Part shown: positions 15,001 through 21,466 of the stretch, piece by piece
Layout: each line of letters begins with the position of its first letter
Position numbering within the stretch: the first letter of the stretch is position 1
Assembly: GCA_023382975.1 (NCBI GenBank)
Contig: JAHDXO010000023.1
Span: 1-64,000, forward strand
Direction of reading: 5' to 3'
Source: Pirellulaceae bacterium
Lineage (GTDB): Bacteria; Planctomycetota; Planctomycetia; Pirellulales; Pirellulaceae
Length of the DNA stretch: 64,000 nt
Made by a program: the position numbers and the translations under genes
Notes under the pieces: generated by a model
What the model was told of the DNA's origin: nothing
What the model saw: the letters and a program-made list of their open reading frames with translations, nothing else
The model's database searches: none

Positions 15001-18000
15001 GACTGCCGTTGCCGTCGCCGCCCCAAAGTCGGAATGTTACCGCGTTGTCGCTGCCGTCCAGACGAAAACCGGGCGAGGAAAAGAGCAACGTGGGATGCTG
15101 ATTGTCCGACCAAGTGGTCTGACCGTTCATGTAAGCCGCCACGATGCCGGTCTCATAAGTTCCTACAATGCCGCTGGTCACCGACCACGCGCCTGTGGCA
15201 CCGTTGTTAAAGGTGAACGATCCGGAAGCGGCAAGCGGTGTCTCGACGCCGACGCCGGAAATCGAGCCGCCGAGCACGACGTCGCCGGGGCCATCGATCG
15301 ACAGACGCGAATACTGAAGATCGATGTCGCCCAGCATCGTCAACGAGTCCCCCGCGGTTTCCGAGCCGATTCGGACCTCGCCGCTGCTGACCACCGCCGC
15401 TGTCACGGTCCCGGTCAGCGTGTTGTTCCCCGACAAGTTGCTGATCGCTCCCACGCGTCCCAGAACGCCCCGGCCGTCGACCGTCAAGTTCTCGGCGATC
15501 GATAAGGACGTTCCTTGCAGGGCCAACGTTGCATCGCGGGCAACCGTGGTCGTCCCGGCCGTTGCGCCCAATGCGTTGTCGTGTTCGACCACCACCGTAC
15601 CGGCCAGGACGTTCGTGTCGCCGCCGAACGTGTTGTCGCCGGACAGGAACAACGAGCCGCTGCCCGACTTGGTTAACGAGGCCACGTCGATCGGATAACG
15701 AAACCGCGTGGCGTCGCCCGGATCTTCGGGATAGGCATAGAGTTGAGCATTCTCACCACTGACCGGTGGATGAGCCATGCCGAAACCGAACTGCGCCAGA
15801 TCCCAGTTACTGTCGCCCGCACCGGTGTTCTGCTGGCCGGAGAACCCGTAGCCTCCACTACCATTGGAAAACCGAACTTCGAAGTCGTACCAACCCGGGC
15901 TCGCTGCGTACGTCGCCGAGACGGCGTTGTTCCAAACACTGTCGCTGATGATCTGCGTCCCGCCAACACTCAAGATCGTCGAGTCGTCGTTTTGCTCGAC
16001 GAATGTCGTATCCCCCGCCAAATAGATTTGTCCCGAGTAGATTAGCGTGGTGTCGCCCGGCCCCGTGCCCCCGTTGGCCCGTGCGGCGGTCCAATGCGCC
16101 TCGCGTTCGGCGTCGCGAGTCCCGCCGTCGCGCAACATGCCCTGAGGCCCCAACGAGAAACCCAGATTGCCTGGGTTGACGCCAGAGGTCCACGGATTTC
16201 CGGAATGCGAACCAGCCAACAATCCCGGCCGATAACGCCCGACTAAATCATCCGACAGCACTCCGGCGAGCACCGTGTCGCCCGCGCCGGTGACCGTCAA
16301 GCCGCTGATGCCAAGATCCAAGTCGCGTTCGATCGAGAAGCGGTTACCAGGAGTGTGCGAGCCGATCGTTGCCGGTGTGTTCAAGGTCAGGGGATACGAG
16401 GCCGGGAGAGTCCGGTTGCCGCCCACGGAACTCAACGCCCCCACTCCTCCCGTGCCGTACCCGGTCGCCGTGATCGGCTCGGGCACCGAGAACTGGAACG
16501 CGCCGTCGAATTCCAGCGTCGCGCCGTTGTTGACGACTGTGCCGGCTGCGGTAGTTCCCAACGCACCGTCCGCTGTGACTCGCAATCGGCCCGCATTGAC
16601 CGTGGTGATTCCGGCGTAGTCGTTCGACCCATTCGCAAGGGTCAGGGTAGCGCCGTTGTTCTTGTTGAAACCGCCGGCGCCGGTAACCCGCCCGCTGAGA
16701 GTCAGATTGTAGTTGAGTCCCAGATTGGCGATACCGCTGAGAGTCACGGCGCCTGAGACCGTCGGTCCCCCGCTACCGTTGGTCGTCACATTGGCGCCGC
16801 CGGCCAAGTTGATGTTGACCGCGTGGGTCGAATTGCTGGCATAGAAATCAAGGGTCGTGCCGTTGGCCACGGCGATGGTGCCCGTGCCATCGAAGTCCGT
16901 CGAACCCTCGATACGGAACAGCCCCTGATTCACGTTGACGCTGCCCGGATTCTGGACCGTCGTATTGAGCAACACGAACTCCGACGCGCCGATCTTGGAC
17001 AGCGTATGGCCGCCCATATCGAAACTCGACGCTCCCCCGGTGTCTCGCATGTCCCAGCGGGCCCGCGCGCTGAATGTCGCATCGCCGGTCAGCGTGATCC
17101 GGCGAAAGGCGGATGCCTGAGTTCCCCCGGTGTTGATGATGGCCCCTGCGCCGCCCACGCCCGCGCCGACGACTTCGACTTGTTCGTTACCGTTAGCCCC
17201 GGCTCGGAAACCGGCAATGTCCAGCGTCGCTCCTGCCTGGATGACCGTCTTGCCGGTCTCGTCGCCCAGGGCCGCGTTATTGCCTAGCCGTACGATTCCG
17301 GCCTCGATGACCGTGTCGCCGGTGTACGTGTTGGCGGTCGGCAGGACCAACAAGCCCGTACCGGCTTTGAGAAGGTTCGCTGGCGTGGCGATTTCGGTGA
17401 CATTGTTCAAGAATGCCGTGACGTTGTTCAAAACAAAACGATTGGCGCTGTCGGCCAGCGTGGTGTCGCCGATATCAACCCGCTGCCCGGCCCCCAGTCC
17501 CGCGAGGGTCAAATTCGGCGAGTCGTCCGCGAGCAAGCTGGACAGCGACAGGCGGTTGACGGCCTCGTCCAATTCGATGGTGGCCGAGTTCGAGACACTG
17601 ATCGCGTTGTTCAACGTCAAATTGGGATCGATTCCGGGCAGGAGATCGCGCCGGAAGAAGAAGCTACCGGCCGAACTGGTGAACGTGGGATTGATCAGCA
17701 GCTTGTTACCTCCCGTGGCCGGTCCTTGCCAGTGGGCCGTGACACCTCCGTCGCCGCCTCCTTCGTACCAGACGACGATAATCTCATGCACTCCCTCGGT
17801 CAAATCGATCGTCCCGCTGCGTTCCGTCACACCTTGGAATTGGTTGTTGTTGACGATGCGGATTCCGTCGACGTAGACCACACTGCCGTCATCACTGGCC
17901 GTGAAAAACGTGTAACTGCCAGCATCGGCAGCCTTCACGTCAAGGAACCCTTGCCAAACGTCCACGATATTGTCATTGCCTGTGTTGGGCGTCGTGGTTC

Positions 18001-18874
18001 CGTCAACGGCGATGTTGTGCGGGTTGTCGTTGGTGCTGTTGCTGACGCCGCCCGCCGGGAAATCAATGTCGACGATCAGATCCAAGTCGTAGTTTGCCGC
18101 TGGCAAGTGTTGGTCGATCACACCGATCAGCGTGGCGTAACTGTCCAGCGCGCAAAGCCCGTCGCCCAATCCGCAGCCGCCGCCGCGACCTCCCGGCAAC
18201 GCGGATGGATCTTGGTCCCAGTACCGACCGCGCCACTTGTTCAGCGTATCGACGAACGGGCCGTCCGGCAGAGCGAGCACCAACTGGGCGCCGTCGATTT
18301 CGATCGCAGCGCTGCCCAATGCGCTGAGTGATCCGCTGCTGATCGCGGTCAACCAAGCATTGTTCGAAACCGTGATCGAGCTGTCTGCATCGAAGCTGTT
18401 GTTCAGATTCCCAAGGATCAGTGCGCCCCCCGAGACTTCGACCGTCGCATTTACGCCTACAATCTGTGTGTCAATCCGGTTTTCACCGTTGCCCGTCTGC
18501 GTGATGGCGGCGACTGACAGAGTCCCGCCAATCAGGGTGAATCCGCTCCCCGCCGTGTTCTGAAACAAGACGGATTTCACCAACGGCGCGGCATCCACAT
18601 TGACGACCGTTCCCGCGCCAGTATTAACGAAGAGTACATCGTCATCGGATCCTGGCAGTGCGTCGCTTTGGTCCCAGTTGGCTCCATTGCTCCACAGGTC
18701 GTCCGAACCAAGTCCCGTCCACTGGAAAGTGGCCAGCAGATGCCGGGCCTCCAGGGTTTCCAGGACCAGTCGCCGAGTGCGTGTTTTTCGTCGTCGTCGA
18801 GGTGATGTCGTCTCTGCCTTCCGTGCTTCGGATGATTGCAAATGCCGAGCGGTGCCAGAGGTGCCGGTGGCCAT
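1..18874 (-). CDS. Giant autotransporter-repeat surface protein (3' end outside window)
   Basis: A single minus-strand frame opens at ATG 18874, the first start after an in-frame TGA (18889-18887), and no in-frame stop was met in any stretch I translated down to base 1, so at least 6,291 residues are encoded. Residues 38-48 read LETLEARHLLA, the planctomycete LEPR-XLL type motif; there is no ordinary hydrophobic signal peptide. About 20 copies of the autotransporter-associated beta-strand repeat follow (for example GAGTLTLTGDNSYSGGTT near 4050, GTGTLTLSGNNSYAAPT near 13720). PA14-like modules with a DDGS...D core lie near 18060-17650, 16190-15780, 14160-13760, 13130-12640, 12560-12120, 9620-9110 and 9060-8480. 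LamG/concanavalin-like modules lie near 7830-7210 and 3290-2510. Four blocks of the type PTTVYVNDDW...GYNAFAT...VVNAGTY lie near 11550-11160, 6630-6260, 5200-4860 and 1870-1540. The weak ribosome site is GAGAGA. A surface or secreted adhesin/carbohydrate-binding role is inferred; the C-terminus is not visible. Confidence 0.9.
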   Translation of the reverse strand, partial: MATGTSGTARHLQSSEARKAETTSPRRRRKTRTRRLVLETLEARHLLATFQWTGLGSDDLWSNGANWDQSDALPGSDDDVLFVNTGAGTVVNVDAAPLVKSVLFQNTAGSGFTLIGGTLSVAAITQTGNGENRIDTQIVGVNATVEVSGGALILGNLNNSFDADSSITVSNNAWLTAISSGSLSALGSAAIEIDGAQLVLALPDGPFVDTLNKWRGRYWDQDPSALPGGRGGGCGLGDGLCALDSYATLIGVIDQHLPAANYDLDLIVDIDFPAGGVSNSTNDNPHNIAVDGTTTPNTGNDNIVDVWQGFLDVKAADAGSYTFFTASDDGSVVYVDGIRIVNNNQFQGVTERSGTIDLTEGVHEIIVVWYEGGGDGGVTAHWQGPATGGNKLLINPTFTSSAGSFFFRRDLLPGIDPNLTLNNAISVSNSATIELDEAVNRLSLSSLLADDSPNLTLAGLGAGQRVDIGDTTLADSANRFVLNNVTAFLNNVTEIATPANLLKAGTGLLVLPTANTYTGDTVIEAGIVRLGNNAALGDETGKTVIQAGATLDIAGFRAGANGNEQVEVVGAGVGGAGAIINTGGTQASAFRRITLTGDATFSARARWDMRDTGGASSFDMGGHTLSKIGASEFVLLNTTVQNPGSVNVNQGLFRIEGSTDFDGTGTIAVANGTTLDFYASNSTHAVNINLAGGANVTTNGSGGPTVSGAVTLSGIANLGLNYNLTLSGRVTGAGGFNKNNGATLTLANGSNDYAGITTVNAGRLRVTADGALGTTAAGTVVNNGATLEFDGAFQFSVPEPITATGYGTGGVGALSSVGGNRTLPASYPLTLNTPATIGSHTPGNRFSIERDLDLGISGLTVTGAGDTVLAGVLSDDLVGRYRPGLLAGSHSGNPWTSGVNPGNLGFSLGPQGMLRDGGTRDAEREAHWTAARANGGTGPGDTTLIYSGQIYLAGDTTFVEQNDDSTILSVGGTQIISDSVWNNAVSATYAASPGWYDFEVRFSNGSGGYGFSGQQNTGAGDSNWDLAQFGFGMAHPPVSGENAQLYAYPEDPGDATRFRYPIDVASLTKSGSGSLFLSGDNTFGGDTNVLAGTVVVEHDNALGATAGTTTVARDATLALQGTSLSIAENLTVDGRGVLGRVGAISNLSGNNTLTGTVTAAVVSSGEVRIGSETAGDSLTMLGDIDLQYSRLSIDGPGDVVLGGSISGVGVETPLAASGSFTFNNGATGAWSVTSGIVGTYETGIVAAYMNGQTTWSDNQHPTLLFSSPGFRLDGSDNAVTFRLWGGDGNGSQGGLATLPTHVEQVLAIPTSLHNSSSGAQGVGLRRVDTGEYVLTAQRSGNGTAWENGSFSAAALQALHSADPDSLYTFDFYDYYSGGWGWVTLDDVSIPFDLTLVPDNRLIKRGTGTVTVSGDNSYNGETVIESGMLVAGSDTALGATIAGTVVADGATLKLSGAVSVRSETLTTRIVRYTGRDAVLSNEGVSTFDGAITLEGTSLTIRSEKAGDLLNLPSDIEMGGASLRFDGAGDVDATGVISGPLHLAGLMAGLHDGNPFLGPSSQNLGVVLAPLGGGPVATLNEHWSRPKLPSGSGPDNSTIVYTGQIYLEAGPTTFIENIDDRTSLVIDGVSVLNDGGWNVPAHATFTAPADGWYDFELRFANGGGGYGTVLNQGGWNSADFPAGVVPFGFGIDPEGRGTQEESNFFFPVEPGDQSLFRTSRMNSLVKTGTGTLTLSGNNSYAAPTKIDSGTLVAASDSALGSTDGATTVADGATLALSGGVSLPPNEALTVIGIGAAGRDGAIQNLDGNNVILGDVAVGSEGFGEIRIASSTGLLTIEGDIDLRRSTLSTDGDGDIVVDGVIASSRPLLDDSGWNGYFYDLVFYDGAGGAPGVGPFLLEPVKNHPLVLEASAIGATVITPRVDFGAGTETTAGDGSVLDRGGTNGNLFGGIGVNVGNDNVAAIWSGKILIAEAATYRFTTRSDDGTRLWIDFNNDGDFSDAFELVVENNRDQGMTNRSGSVRLDAGLYAIKIAGREGGGGAGMQASWEQLDGANSFGRRIIEPAVLYNDVATAGEFVAGGLRGDYYGEIASNFNLLTPNGSTASVTYLQNLAPTVIRTVDRVDFGSGTESSPGDGTVLDRGDTGGNPFGGIGVSVGNDRHGTVFVGYLNVETGGVYTFTERSDDGGLIFVNGVQVAGQNAGGGMTNFTGTIHLTPDVYEIVVVQWENTGGAGVQVSYSGPDTGNNRVNIPPSVVAPGIRSADNSLTKMGSGTLTLNAANPYGGGTTVVGGTLLVNNSSGSGTGPDAVTVGSAATLGGNGTVAGDVTILGDGTLSPGASPAKQSYGSLTLMSGSDFDVELFGTDPGNGASGYDQAIVLPGPGPVDVSDARLQLFFDATWHVPSPGDEYTIIDNQTDTAIVGTFADLMNNATFEQGGFRFSIDYEGGDGNDVMLTATAPTTVYVSPTFTTADAAVDGDLEADGIQPAAVGYNAFATIQAALDALDDSTASTVVINQGDYAETIVLPAREVALFLVAGSSSIASLTGGVDDTLALGGFDADHTLAHILTLSSGDIAGVISGSGGLIKLGSDVLTLSGENTYAGTTTVSAGTLIVGSDAALGTAAGGTIVESGGVLDLNGRSIGAESLTLSGTGIGGTGALINSSASPASHSGTVHSGTYSVGGTGDITLTGIVQGTLTKVGGNSLTFGGTADNAGLGVTATDGTVELAKISSADVHAIGGGGLTVNGAIVLVSGSGGDQILDGVGIAVNGGMVDLNGTSETIRYVSGSGGTVTNTGATLSILTLNLLNSGTQTYGGTVAGNLRIAVTSSTSKNTDVQTLTGNNSHTGGTLVDNGHLRIAADSGLGAIPGTADAANITLQNGGVLQNNNSDPILNVNRGITLGSGGGVIYAGWSKSVTILGPITGTGNLTKTDGGSLYLDGDNNYSGSTTVLQGYLVARHENALGDALQGTTVNSGATLQLAYQASDVVVAEPLTLSGSGVSGTAGALRNVSGANNLTGVITLAADTLLVIQGGSLNITGEIGEAGGSRALTKQGIGPLTLAAANTYSGATTVKEGDLIAGVASPIGAPGAFGDSTSAVLVGESAAFPLLSMVPTSAGTLTASLSFDDSTLDARNGPAGTDYFLGMWEGEIHIEPTDPLTWSFGTRSDDGSCFWIDLDQDGVFSTTGRWGNERIVNSNFLQGSTSRTGNATFPGPGSYRIAIPYFENSGGAFMEARFASGPDVAYDIQTVINPADAGQSGRWSNGATANQLGEKWYNTAPATWMLEYVAPLHSFPLLGMTPSTTGSLSTALDFGDAALDGRNGPAGADNFLGLWQGQIRIGQAEIGAWSFGTNSDDGSMLWIDLDRDGVFSTTGARGNELIVNNNGDHGQQVREGTATFPAAGEYGVAIAFYEKTGGALIQVKFAPGAGIPFASQAFVDPGNAAQAGRWSDGVTLNQLAEKWYNTTPADTMLAPTMRNAAVWTTGSDLGRDIIVAGTNGGTATLGGLHTAGTAEFTGKVTLNKTTTLSAAAGGTLSFHTGSISGDGSLVKTSEGTVVLGGDNSYSGETMLNAGTLVVAHDNGLGQTTAGTRVALGTTLAFHSDAGVDVPAEPIAIGGGGGAGGVATLRNLSGSNSLAGEITVDADSALARIAVESLDGELSLDGAVTLRGAMLDLSGAGNVTVSGQISNACPASLRALYRLEEPTGSTTARDSSANAFHGTFAGGAASHLGAAGYIAGQTQTLDFDGSDDHIVLTNANTLGLGGNFTVSAWVRPDALNGDRTILGTDQAGTNVGLHLIIRDSRFHFGFYSNDTGGTQTLTAGTWYHVVFRFQDGQQAIFVNGVQDAAGGGHAAFAGTGVVNIGRWNNGNYFDGLMDEVAVFDRALSNAEIQNLYASRPSAATVTLNGTGIVTLLGDNSYAGGSVVNSGTLLVNNTSGSGTGSGDLTVRGSATLGGNGHVAGQVRVQPSGTLAPGNSPDAFSVAGLTLDPGSDFDVEIVGDSLGDGDAGYDQVIVTDGPVEIGGASLNLFFDPGLYVPATGHTYTIIDNLSAGTVVGEFAGLPNNTVFERSGYRFRINYNVGTGNNDVVLTTLAPTTVYVNDDWTTPGTTVDGDLETVANEPATVGYNAFATWTAAVAALDPAAAGTLVVNAGTYNETVSLPAAQAVAVQLVQGDSAITGLSGDVNESLALGGFDANHTQSHTLTLGEGIIAGTISGTGGLTKVATGTLTLSGANNYTGATTISDGLLEVTGQIGAGGLAGTVSISSGATLSGNGTVNAPISGSAGSAIQATGDGFTLGISTSTSGFSTDGSLVVGSFAVTLLDSNVATLGPSTTLAGGTLTAANGISLSAGDNLTGYGHVNAAIAGNTGDITADTAGQTLVLGNGSASGLSGSNLTVVAGASATIQDSNGSALNNTLVDGTLNAPNGISIASGRTLTGSGTINGNVSGAGTFSPGTSPGVMTINGDFAPTGTVNFEVNSEWTTVGTHFDQYVVSGAVDLSGASVTFTNNADASPPAANSLIKLIDKTNGGATVASSNPAQGTTVMISSRSFKLFYNGGDGNDVVLVENTAPTTVYVDDAWTGLSTGQAIADADPVAGGAQPAIYGVTAFSGVSAGYTFVEAMNTVAAGGTVIVNAGDYSSQAVNVDKQVTLNLQEGPISFGSLDDSVTNATLNLNGIMLTIGTNNTSTQFDSAIGGTGSLTKTGAGTLILTGVNSYAGSTTVAEGIFEVTGSGRIQSTSTIAVATDATFRYAPSAAHTFNRTISGDGTLRLQYGGGDSYLVQSNLGNFHGQVIVESGSGWIRPSGSFSSQTARFHLNGGARVNLNGNLVWGQFSGDAGALLGSSGGGARTLTFGHLNTDATYAGTVNSVPISFVKVGSGTQIFTQNLNRTSGSGTGTTTIQAGAIQVGNGGTSGDLGGGVINNGASLIFNRSNDSTVGNTIAGNGTMTKTGAGTLTLTGDNSYSGGTTIAGGSVQANHNSALGTGSVTLASGAKRLMLGSGVSLNNDIAIQSGVNPDAGWGAISAITGGVLSGSITIDAPTDSGGHFRGGDGTNRLDITGPITSAATRVVFRSGNIRLSGGGDYPAADFGNGTLSLGADNGLNSSAELALWRSWGVTTFDLNGFDQTIAGLTQIGHGSDPATVTNTAVALSTFVIDNSDDCTYTGLISGNLNLLKTGSGTFTVYGQNDYTGSTTITDGTLELGLYDIGSPVGFWEMSEGSGATLGNSVAGSPGGTLHNSPSWVEGPGGEGTYGVSFNGSNQYALISPDDTLKSIGSGAFAVSSWVKTTTTGGWYHSIVSNFGTSSINNFWGLGWMDSSQLGLVVRDNRSPRNEVKVRVPSGQGLNGEWHHLAGVRDGQGSLLVYLDGELVATANDTVGDASNGRDILLARHWNTYVNESIAGVGIWNTGLDADSVWAIYRKGLGIDGGSLPATTALRLGVDGTFDTSGLDQTVGSLADDVIGGGQVRLGSGTLTTGGDGSSTSFSGVISGDGSLIKNGAGTMTLEGASIYTGNTTVSGGVLLVNGSIASNTTVSGSAVLGGTGTIAGNVTSSGSGTVNPGNSPGTLTITGNYSASTTFEVNSPYQNAGLGGDYDQVVVNGAANTIDLSAATITFVSSGDGTVPALPNLITLIQNNTNNPIAPFSNLAQGATVTLGSGGDARTFLASYTGGDGNDLVLFDAAQPATIYINDDFSGGDGQFILDADQGLSGDQSALFGVNAFTSIGAAQAKYPSFGGTFIVNGGSYTATTLDNTQSITVTGVNAAQTAVFEALTTAAGQNITIQGSSNLTTGDGNNTTIGGTISGGGSLTKQGAGIVTLSGSNSYTGLTTIIAGTIRLGSDSALGSTAAGTAISSDGTLDIDGRNILGEAITVAGTITNTGANQSNALRNVTLSGNAIFTGSGRWDIRGGSGLLATNGYTITKSGSNYVGMVDSQITGGGTINVMQGTLGLTRSQFLTGTVNLNAGTLRFENNSAGTFNYGMEINFSGGTLNAVGAAARLSGTLTLSGSGSRNIDTATGSGLVIDGIVAGSTGFTKNGGGVLTLTRSNTLSGTSNLVAGTVEIGDDQAFGTGLLDLRGSAIRSTNSDTRSIPNAVSLSDNTTFGSASTGNLVFTGDVNKGGGSKTMNVQNAATTFTGSVYGSGTGLIVKTGPGTLTLAGNNTYPGNTTINEGTLLVNGSTAAGSAFTVNNDAVLGGTGAIGGSVTLAAGSSSTLSPGSPVSSTADLATGSLTLHSGTTLAMQINGLTPDTQYDQVRVTGSVNLGSATLDTTSSTISGTSLGDKVVLIENDGGDAVTGQFA

Positions 18875-18980
18875 AGTCCATCTCTCTCATTAGGTGGGGT
18901 TGGCGAATTCGGTAGGACTGTCAAAACGGGGGGATTACGGGCGGGCCGGATGACCAGCGAAATTTGAACTACAGTACCCA

Positions 18981-19010
18981 CTTATACAACGCCGATCATT
19001 TGGTCCGCAA
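18981..19010 (-). promoter_or_regulatory. Candidate sigma70-like promoter of the giant surface gene
   Basis: Read on the minus strand, TTGCGG (19010-19005) is followed after 18 bases by TATAAG (18986-18981). This lies about 107 bases upstream of the ATG at 18874, inside the divergent gap between the giant gene and the plus-strand propeller gene. It is a sequence match only. Confidence 0.3.
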
Positions 19011-19130
19011 TAGTGGGGAAGGGAACTTGGGAAAGTTGAGGGTCGTTTGGATCGCGTTTTCTGGTGCAACGACGTGCTCTTTGGTAGGCTGACAGAGACG
19101 ATGATCTTTGTCGATCTGGAGGGCACTGCG

Positions 19131-20468
19131 ATGAACCGGATGCTTTTCTGCGGTGGGAGTGTGGCGTGGGCGCTGAGTTTGATGGTGGGGATCGCCCGGG
19201 CGGACGATTGGCCGCAGTGGCTCGGCCCCAATCGAGACAGCGTGTGGCGGGAGACGGGAATCATCGAAACGTTCCCGCCCGATGGCCCGCCGGTGCTGTG
19301 GCGGGCGCCGATTGCCGGCGGGTACACGGGCCCGGCTGTGGCGAACGGCCGTGTGTACGTGATGGACTACGTTACCGAGGGTGATCGAACGGGCGATCCG
19401 AACAGCCGCAGCAGCCTGCAGGGCGAGGAGCGAGTGCTGTGCTTTTCGGCGACGAACGGCCAATTGCTTTGGAAGCATGCGTACCAGCGGCCCTACGAGA
19501 TCTCCTATCCAGCCGGCCCGCGAGCGACACCGACGGTCGATGACGGACGCGTGTATACCCTGGGGGCCGAAGGTGATCTGTTGTGCCTGAATGCCGAGGA
19601 CGGGACGGTGGTCTGGTCGCGACACTTTCCGAGCGAGTACGGGGCCGAGACGCCGCTCTGGGGTTGCTGCAGCCATCCGCTGATCGTTGGCGACAAACTG
19701 TTCTGCATCGTTGGCGGGCCGGGCAGCATCGCGGTAGCGTTCGACAAGCACTCAGGCAAGGAACTATGGCGGGCGCTCACCGCGAAAGAGACGGGCTATT
19801 CCGCGCCGACGCTGATTCACGTCGATGGCCAGCCGCAGTTGGTGATCTGGCACGCGGAGTCGGTCAACGGTCTCGATCCGGAGACCGGCCGGCCGCTTTG
19901 GTCCGTACCGCTCGATCCGAACTACGCGATGAGCATTGTGACGCCGCGTCAGCTCGGACGTTATCTGTTTGTGGGCGGCATCGTCAACAAATCGGCTCTG
20001 CTGCGTCTGAGTTCCTCACCGCCCGCGGCCGACGTGGTATGGCGAGGCAAACGCGAACTGGGTATCGGGCCCGTGATGGTCACGCCGATGCTGGAGGACG
20101 AATACCTGTACGGGGTCGACGGCAAGGGCGAGTTGCGGTGCGTCGAACTGGCCACGGGCGAACAGCTCTGGACCAATTATTCGGCAGCGACCAGCGGCGA
20201 CCGCGGTGCGCACTCGGCTTGCGCGTTCCTGGTCAAACAGGGCGATCGATTCTTCCTGGCCAGTGAAACGGGGGAACTAATCATTGCACGGCTCAGCCCG
20301 GAGAAGTATTCCGAGGTCAGTCGGGCAAAGATCATCGAACCGACCGGCACGGCCTTCGGCCGCAGCGTGTGGTGGAGCCACCCGGCATTCGCCAACCGCT
20401 GCGTTTACGCACGCAACGACAAAGAGTTGATCTGCGTCTCTCTGGCCGCTGACGACCATTCGCGCTGA
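19131..20468 (+). CDS. Secreted PQQ-like beta-propeller repeat protein
   Basis: The product is 445 residues with an N-terminal signal peptide (MNRMLFCGG... ending in IARADDWPQW), so it is exported. The mature part starts DDWPQWLGPNRDSVW, typical of planctomycete PQQ-like (BamB-type) propellers, and contains repeated blade motifs such as LLCLNAEDGTVVWSRHFP, ALDPETGRPLW-like and CVELATGEQLWTN. I chose ATG 19131 because GGAGG precedes it at proper spacing and the signal peptide starts there; the frame is open further upstream to 19047. Such proteins are widespread in Planctomycetes; their substrates are mostly unknown, and no quinoprotein active-site residues or enzymatic function can be claimed here. 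It diverges from the giant surface gene and converges on the adenine methylase gene. Confidence 0.88.
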   Translation: MNRMLFCGGSVAWALSLMVGIARADDWPQWLGPNRDSVWRETGIIETFPPDGPPVLWRAPIAGGYTGPAVANGRVYVMDYVTEGDRTGDPNSRSSLQGEERVLCFSATNGQLLWKHAYQRPYEISYPAGPRATPTVDDGRVYTLGAEGDLLCLNAEDGTVVWSRHFPSEYGAETPLWGCCSHPLIVGDKLFCIVGGPGSIAVAFDKHSGKELWRALTAKETGYSAPTLIHVDGQPQLVIWHAESVNGLDPETGRPLWSVPLDPNYAMSIVTPRQLGRYLFVGGIVNKSALLRLSSSPPAADVVWRGKRELGIGPVMVTPMLEDEYLYGVDGKGELRCVELATGEQLWTNYSAATSGDRGAHSACAFLVKQGDRFFLASETGELIIARLSPEKYSEVSRAKIIEPTGTAFGRSVWWSHPAFANRCVYARNDKELICVSLAADDHSR

Positions 20469-20476
20469 CGACTGGA

Positions 20477-20517
20477 AGCGCGAGCGAGGCGATTCCGGCG
20501 TCTCCCTCGCTCACGCT
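20477..20517. repeat. REP-like inverted repeat / possible bidirectional terminator
   Basis: The arms AGCGCGAGCGAGG (20477-20489) and CCTCGCTCACGCT (20505-20517) pair at 12 of 13 positions around a 15-base loop. It sits in the 69-base gap between two convergent genes, so it could end transcription from both sides. There is no T tract. The right arm (CCTCGCTCACGCTCGGG) also resembles dispersed intergenic repeats common in planctomycete genomes. Confidence 0.5.
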
Positions 20518-20537
20518 CGGGGTTCCACGGACCGGAT

Positions 20538-21383
20538 TCAGAAATTCATCCAGACGGATTCGGTCATTTGTCGCTTGGTGGCACCCCGAGCCGCTTTGTT
20601 GTCGATGGCGAAGTCCACTCGCCGCCAACTGGCGAGCTGTTGATCGTACAAATCGTTCGGATATCCCGACAACATGACCTTGCCTTGGCACTGCTGAATC
20701 GCAGCCAGCAGTTCCTCGTGCTCCTCTTTGGTCATCTCGTGTTTGTAGGCGTTGGTCGCCGCCCTCGTTTCATGCACGTAGGGCGGGTCCAGATAAAAAA
20801 GGGTCGTCGGTCCGTCCTGCTGCCGAATGACCTGCAAAGCCGGCTGGTTCAGGACGATCACCCGGCGCAGCCGAGCCGACACTTCCAGCAAGCCTTCGAC
20901 GCAAGTCCACCACGCCGACGCCTGCTCGCTCATCCGGCGCCGGGTTCGATTTCGTGACAGCGTGGCGAAATCCCGGAACCCGCCGGCGCGGCTCTGTCGG
21001 CAGCGGACGAAGAAGGCCACGGCGGCATCGATATCCGGGTCCGCAACCGGATGCTGTCGAACCTCGGCATCCTCCCACTCGACCTGAGAGAACGGCGTGG
21101 CTTCGATCTGCCGCTGGAAAGCAGCAAAGGTGTCCTCGCGTTGGAGAACCCGCCAGAAATTGGTGAGTTCCCGATTGATATCGTTGACAACCTCGCTCAC
21201 GCCCTGCTCGTAGCTCTTGTCGCCCCATTGCTTGGCCGGGTCGAGCGGTTCCTTTTCGAGCAAGACGGCCAAGCCTCCGGCGTAGGGTTCGACGTAATGC
21301 AAGTGGCGCGGCATCATGTCGATGATTCGCTTGGCCAGATAGTGCTTGCCGCCCCACCACTTAAGCGGTTGGATCAAACTCAC
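20538..21383 (-). CDS. D12-class DNA adenine-N6 methyltransferase (Dam family)
   Basis: The 281-residue protein would transfer a methyl group from S-adenosylmethionine to adenine N6 in DNA. Visible motifs are KWWGGK (8-13) and YVEPYAGG (30-37), which form the cofactor site, NDIN (67-70), and the catalytic DPPY (199-202), in the order usual for the Dam/D12 (alpha) class. I place the start at GTG 21383 because AGGAG lies six bases upstream and the first conserved motif follows directly; the frame stays open to a GTG at 21443 without such a site. It is the last gene of a minus-strand run (trxB, isomerase, yceH, queD, this gene). No restriction endonuclease or mismatch-repair gene is adjacent, so an orphan or phage-derived methylase is possible. 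The recognition sequence cannot be predicted. Confidence 0.9.
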   Translation of the reverse strand: MSLIQPLKWWGGKHYLAKRIIDMMPRHLHYVEPYAGGLAVLLEKEPLDPAKQWGDKSYEQGVSEVVNDINRELTNFWRVLQREDTFAAFQRQIEATPFSQVEWEDAEVRQHPVADPDIDAAVAFFVRCRQSRAGGFRDFATLSRNRTRRRMSEQASAWWTCVEGLLEVSARLRRVIVLNQPALQVIRQQDGPTTLFYLDPPYVHETRAATNAYKHEMTKEEHEELLAAIQQCQGKVMLSGYPNDLYDQQLASWRRVDFAIDNKAARGATKRQMTESVWMNF

Positions 21384-21466
21384 TGCGTTCTCCTGTAGGT
21401 GGTTTTGTCGGTGTATGGCGTGTGTGCGCTGGGCATCGAGCACCTGTAATCAGCGCTGCGTTCGTG

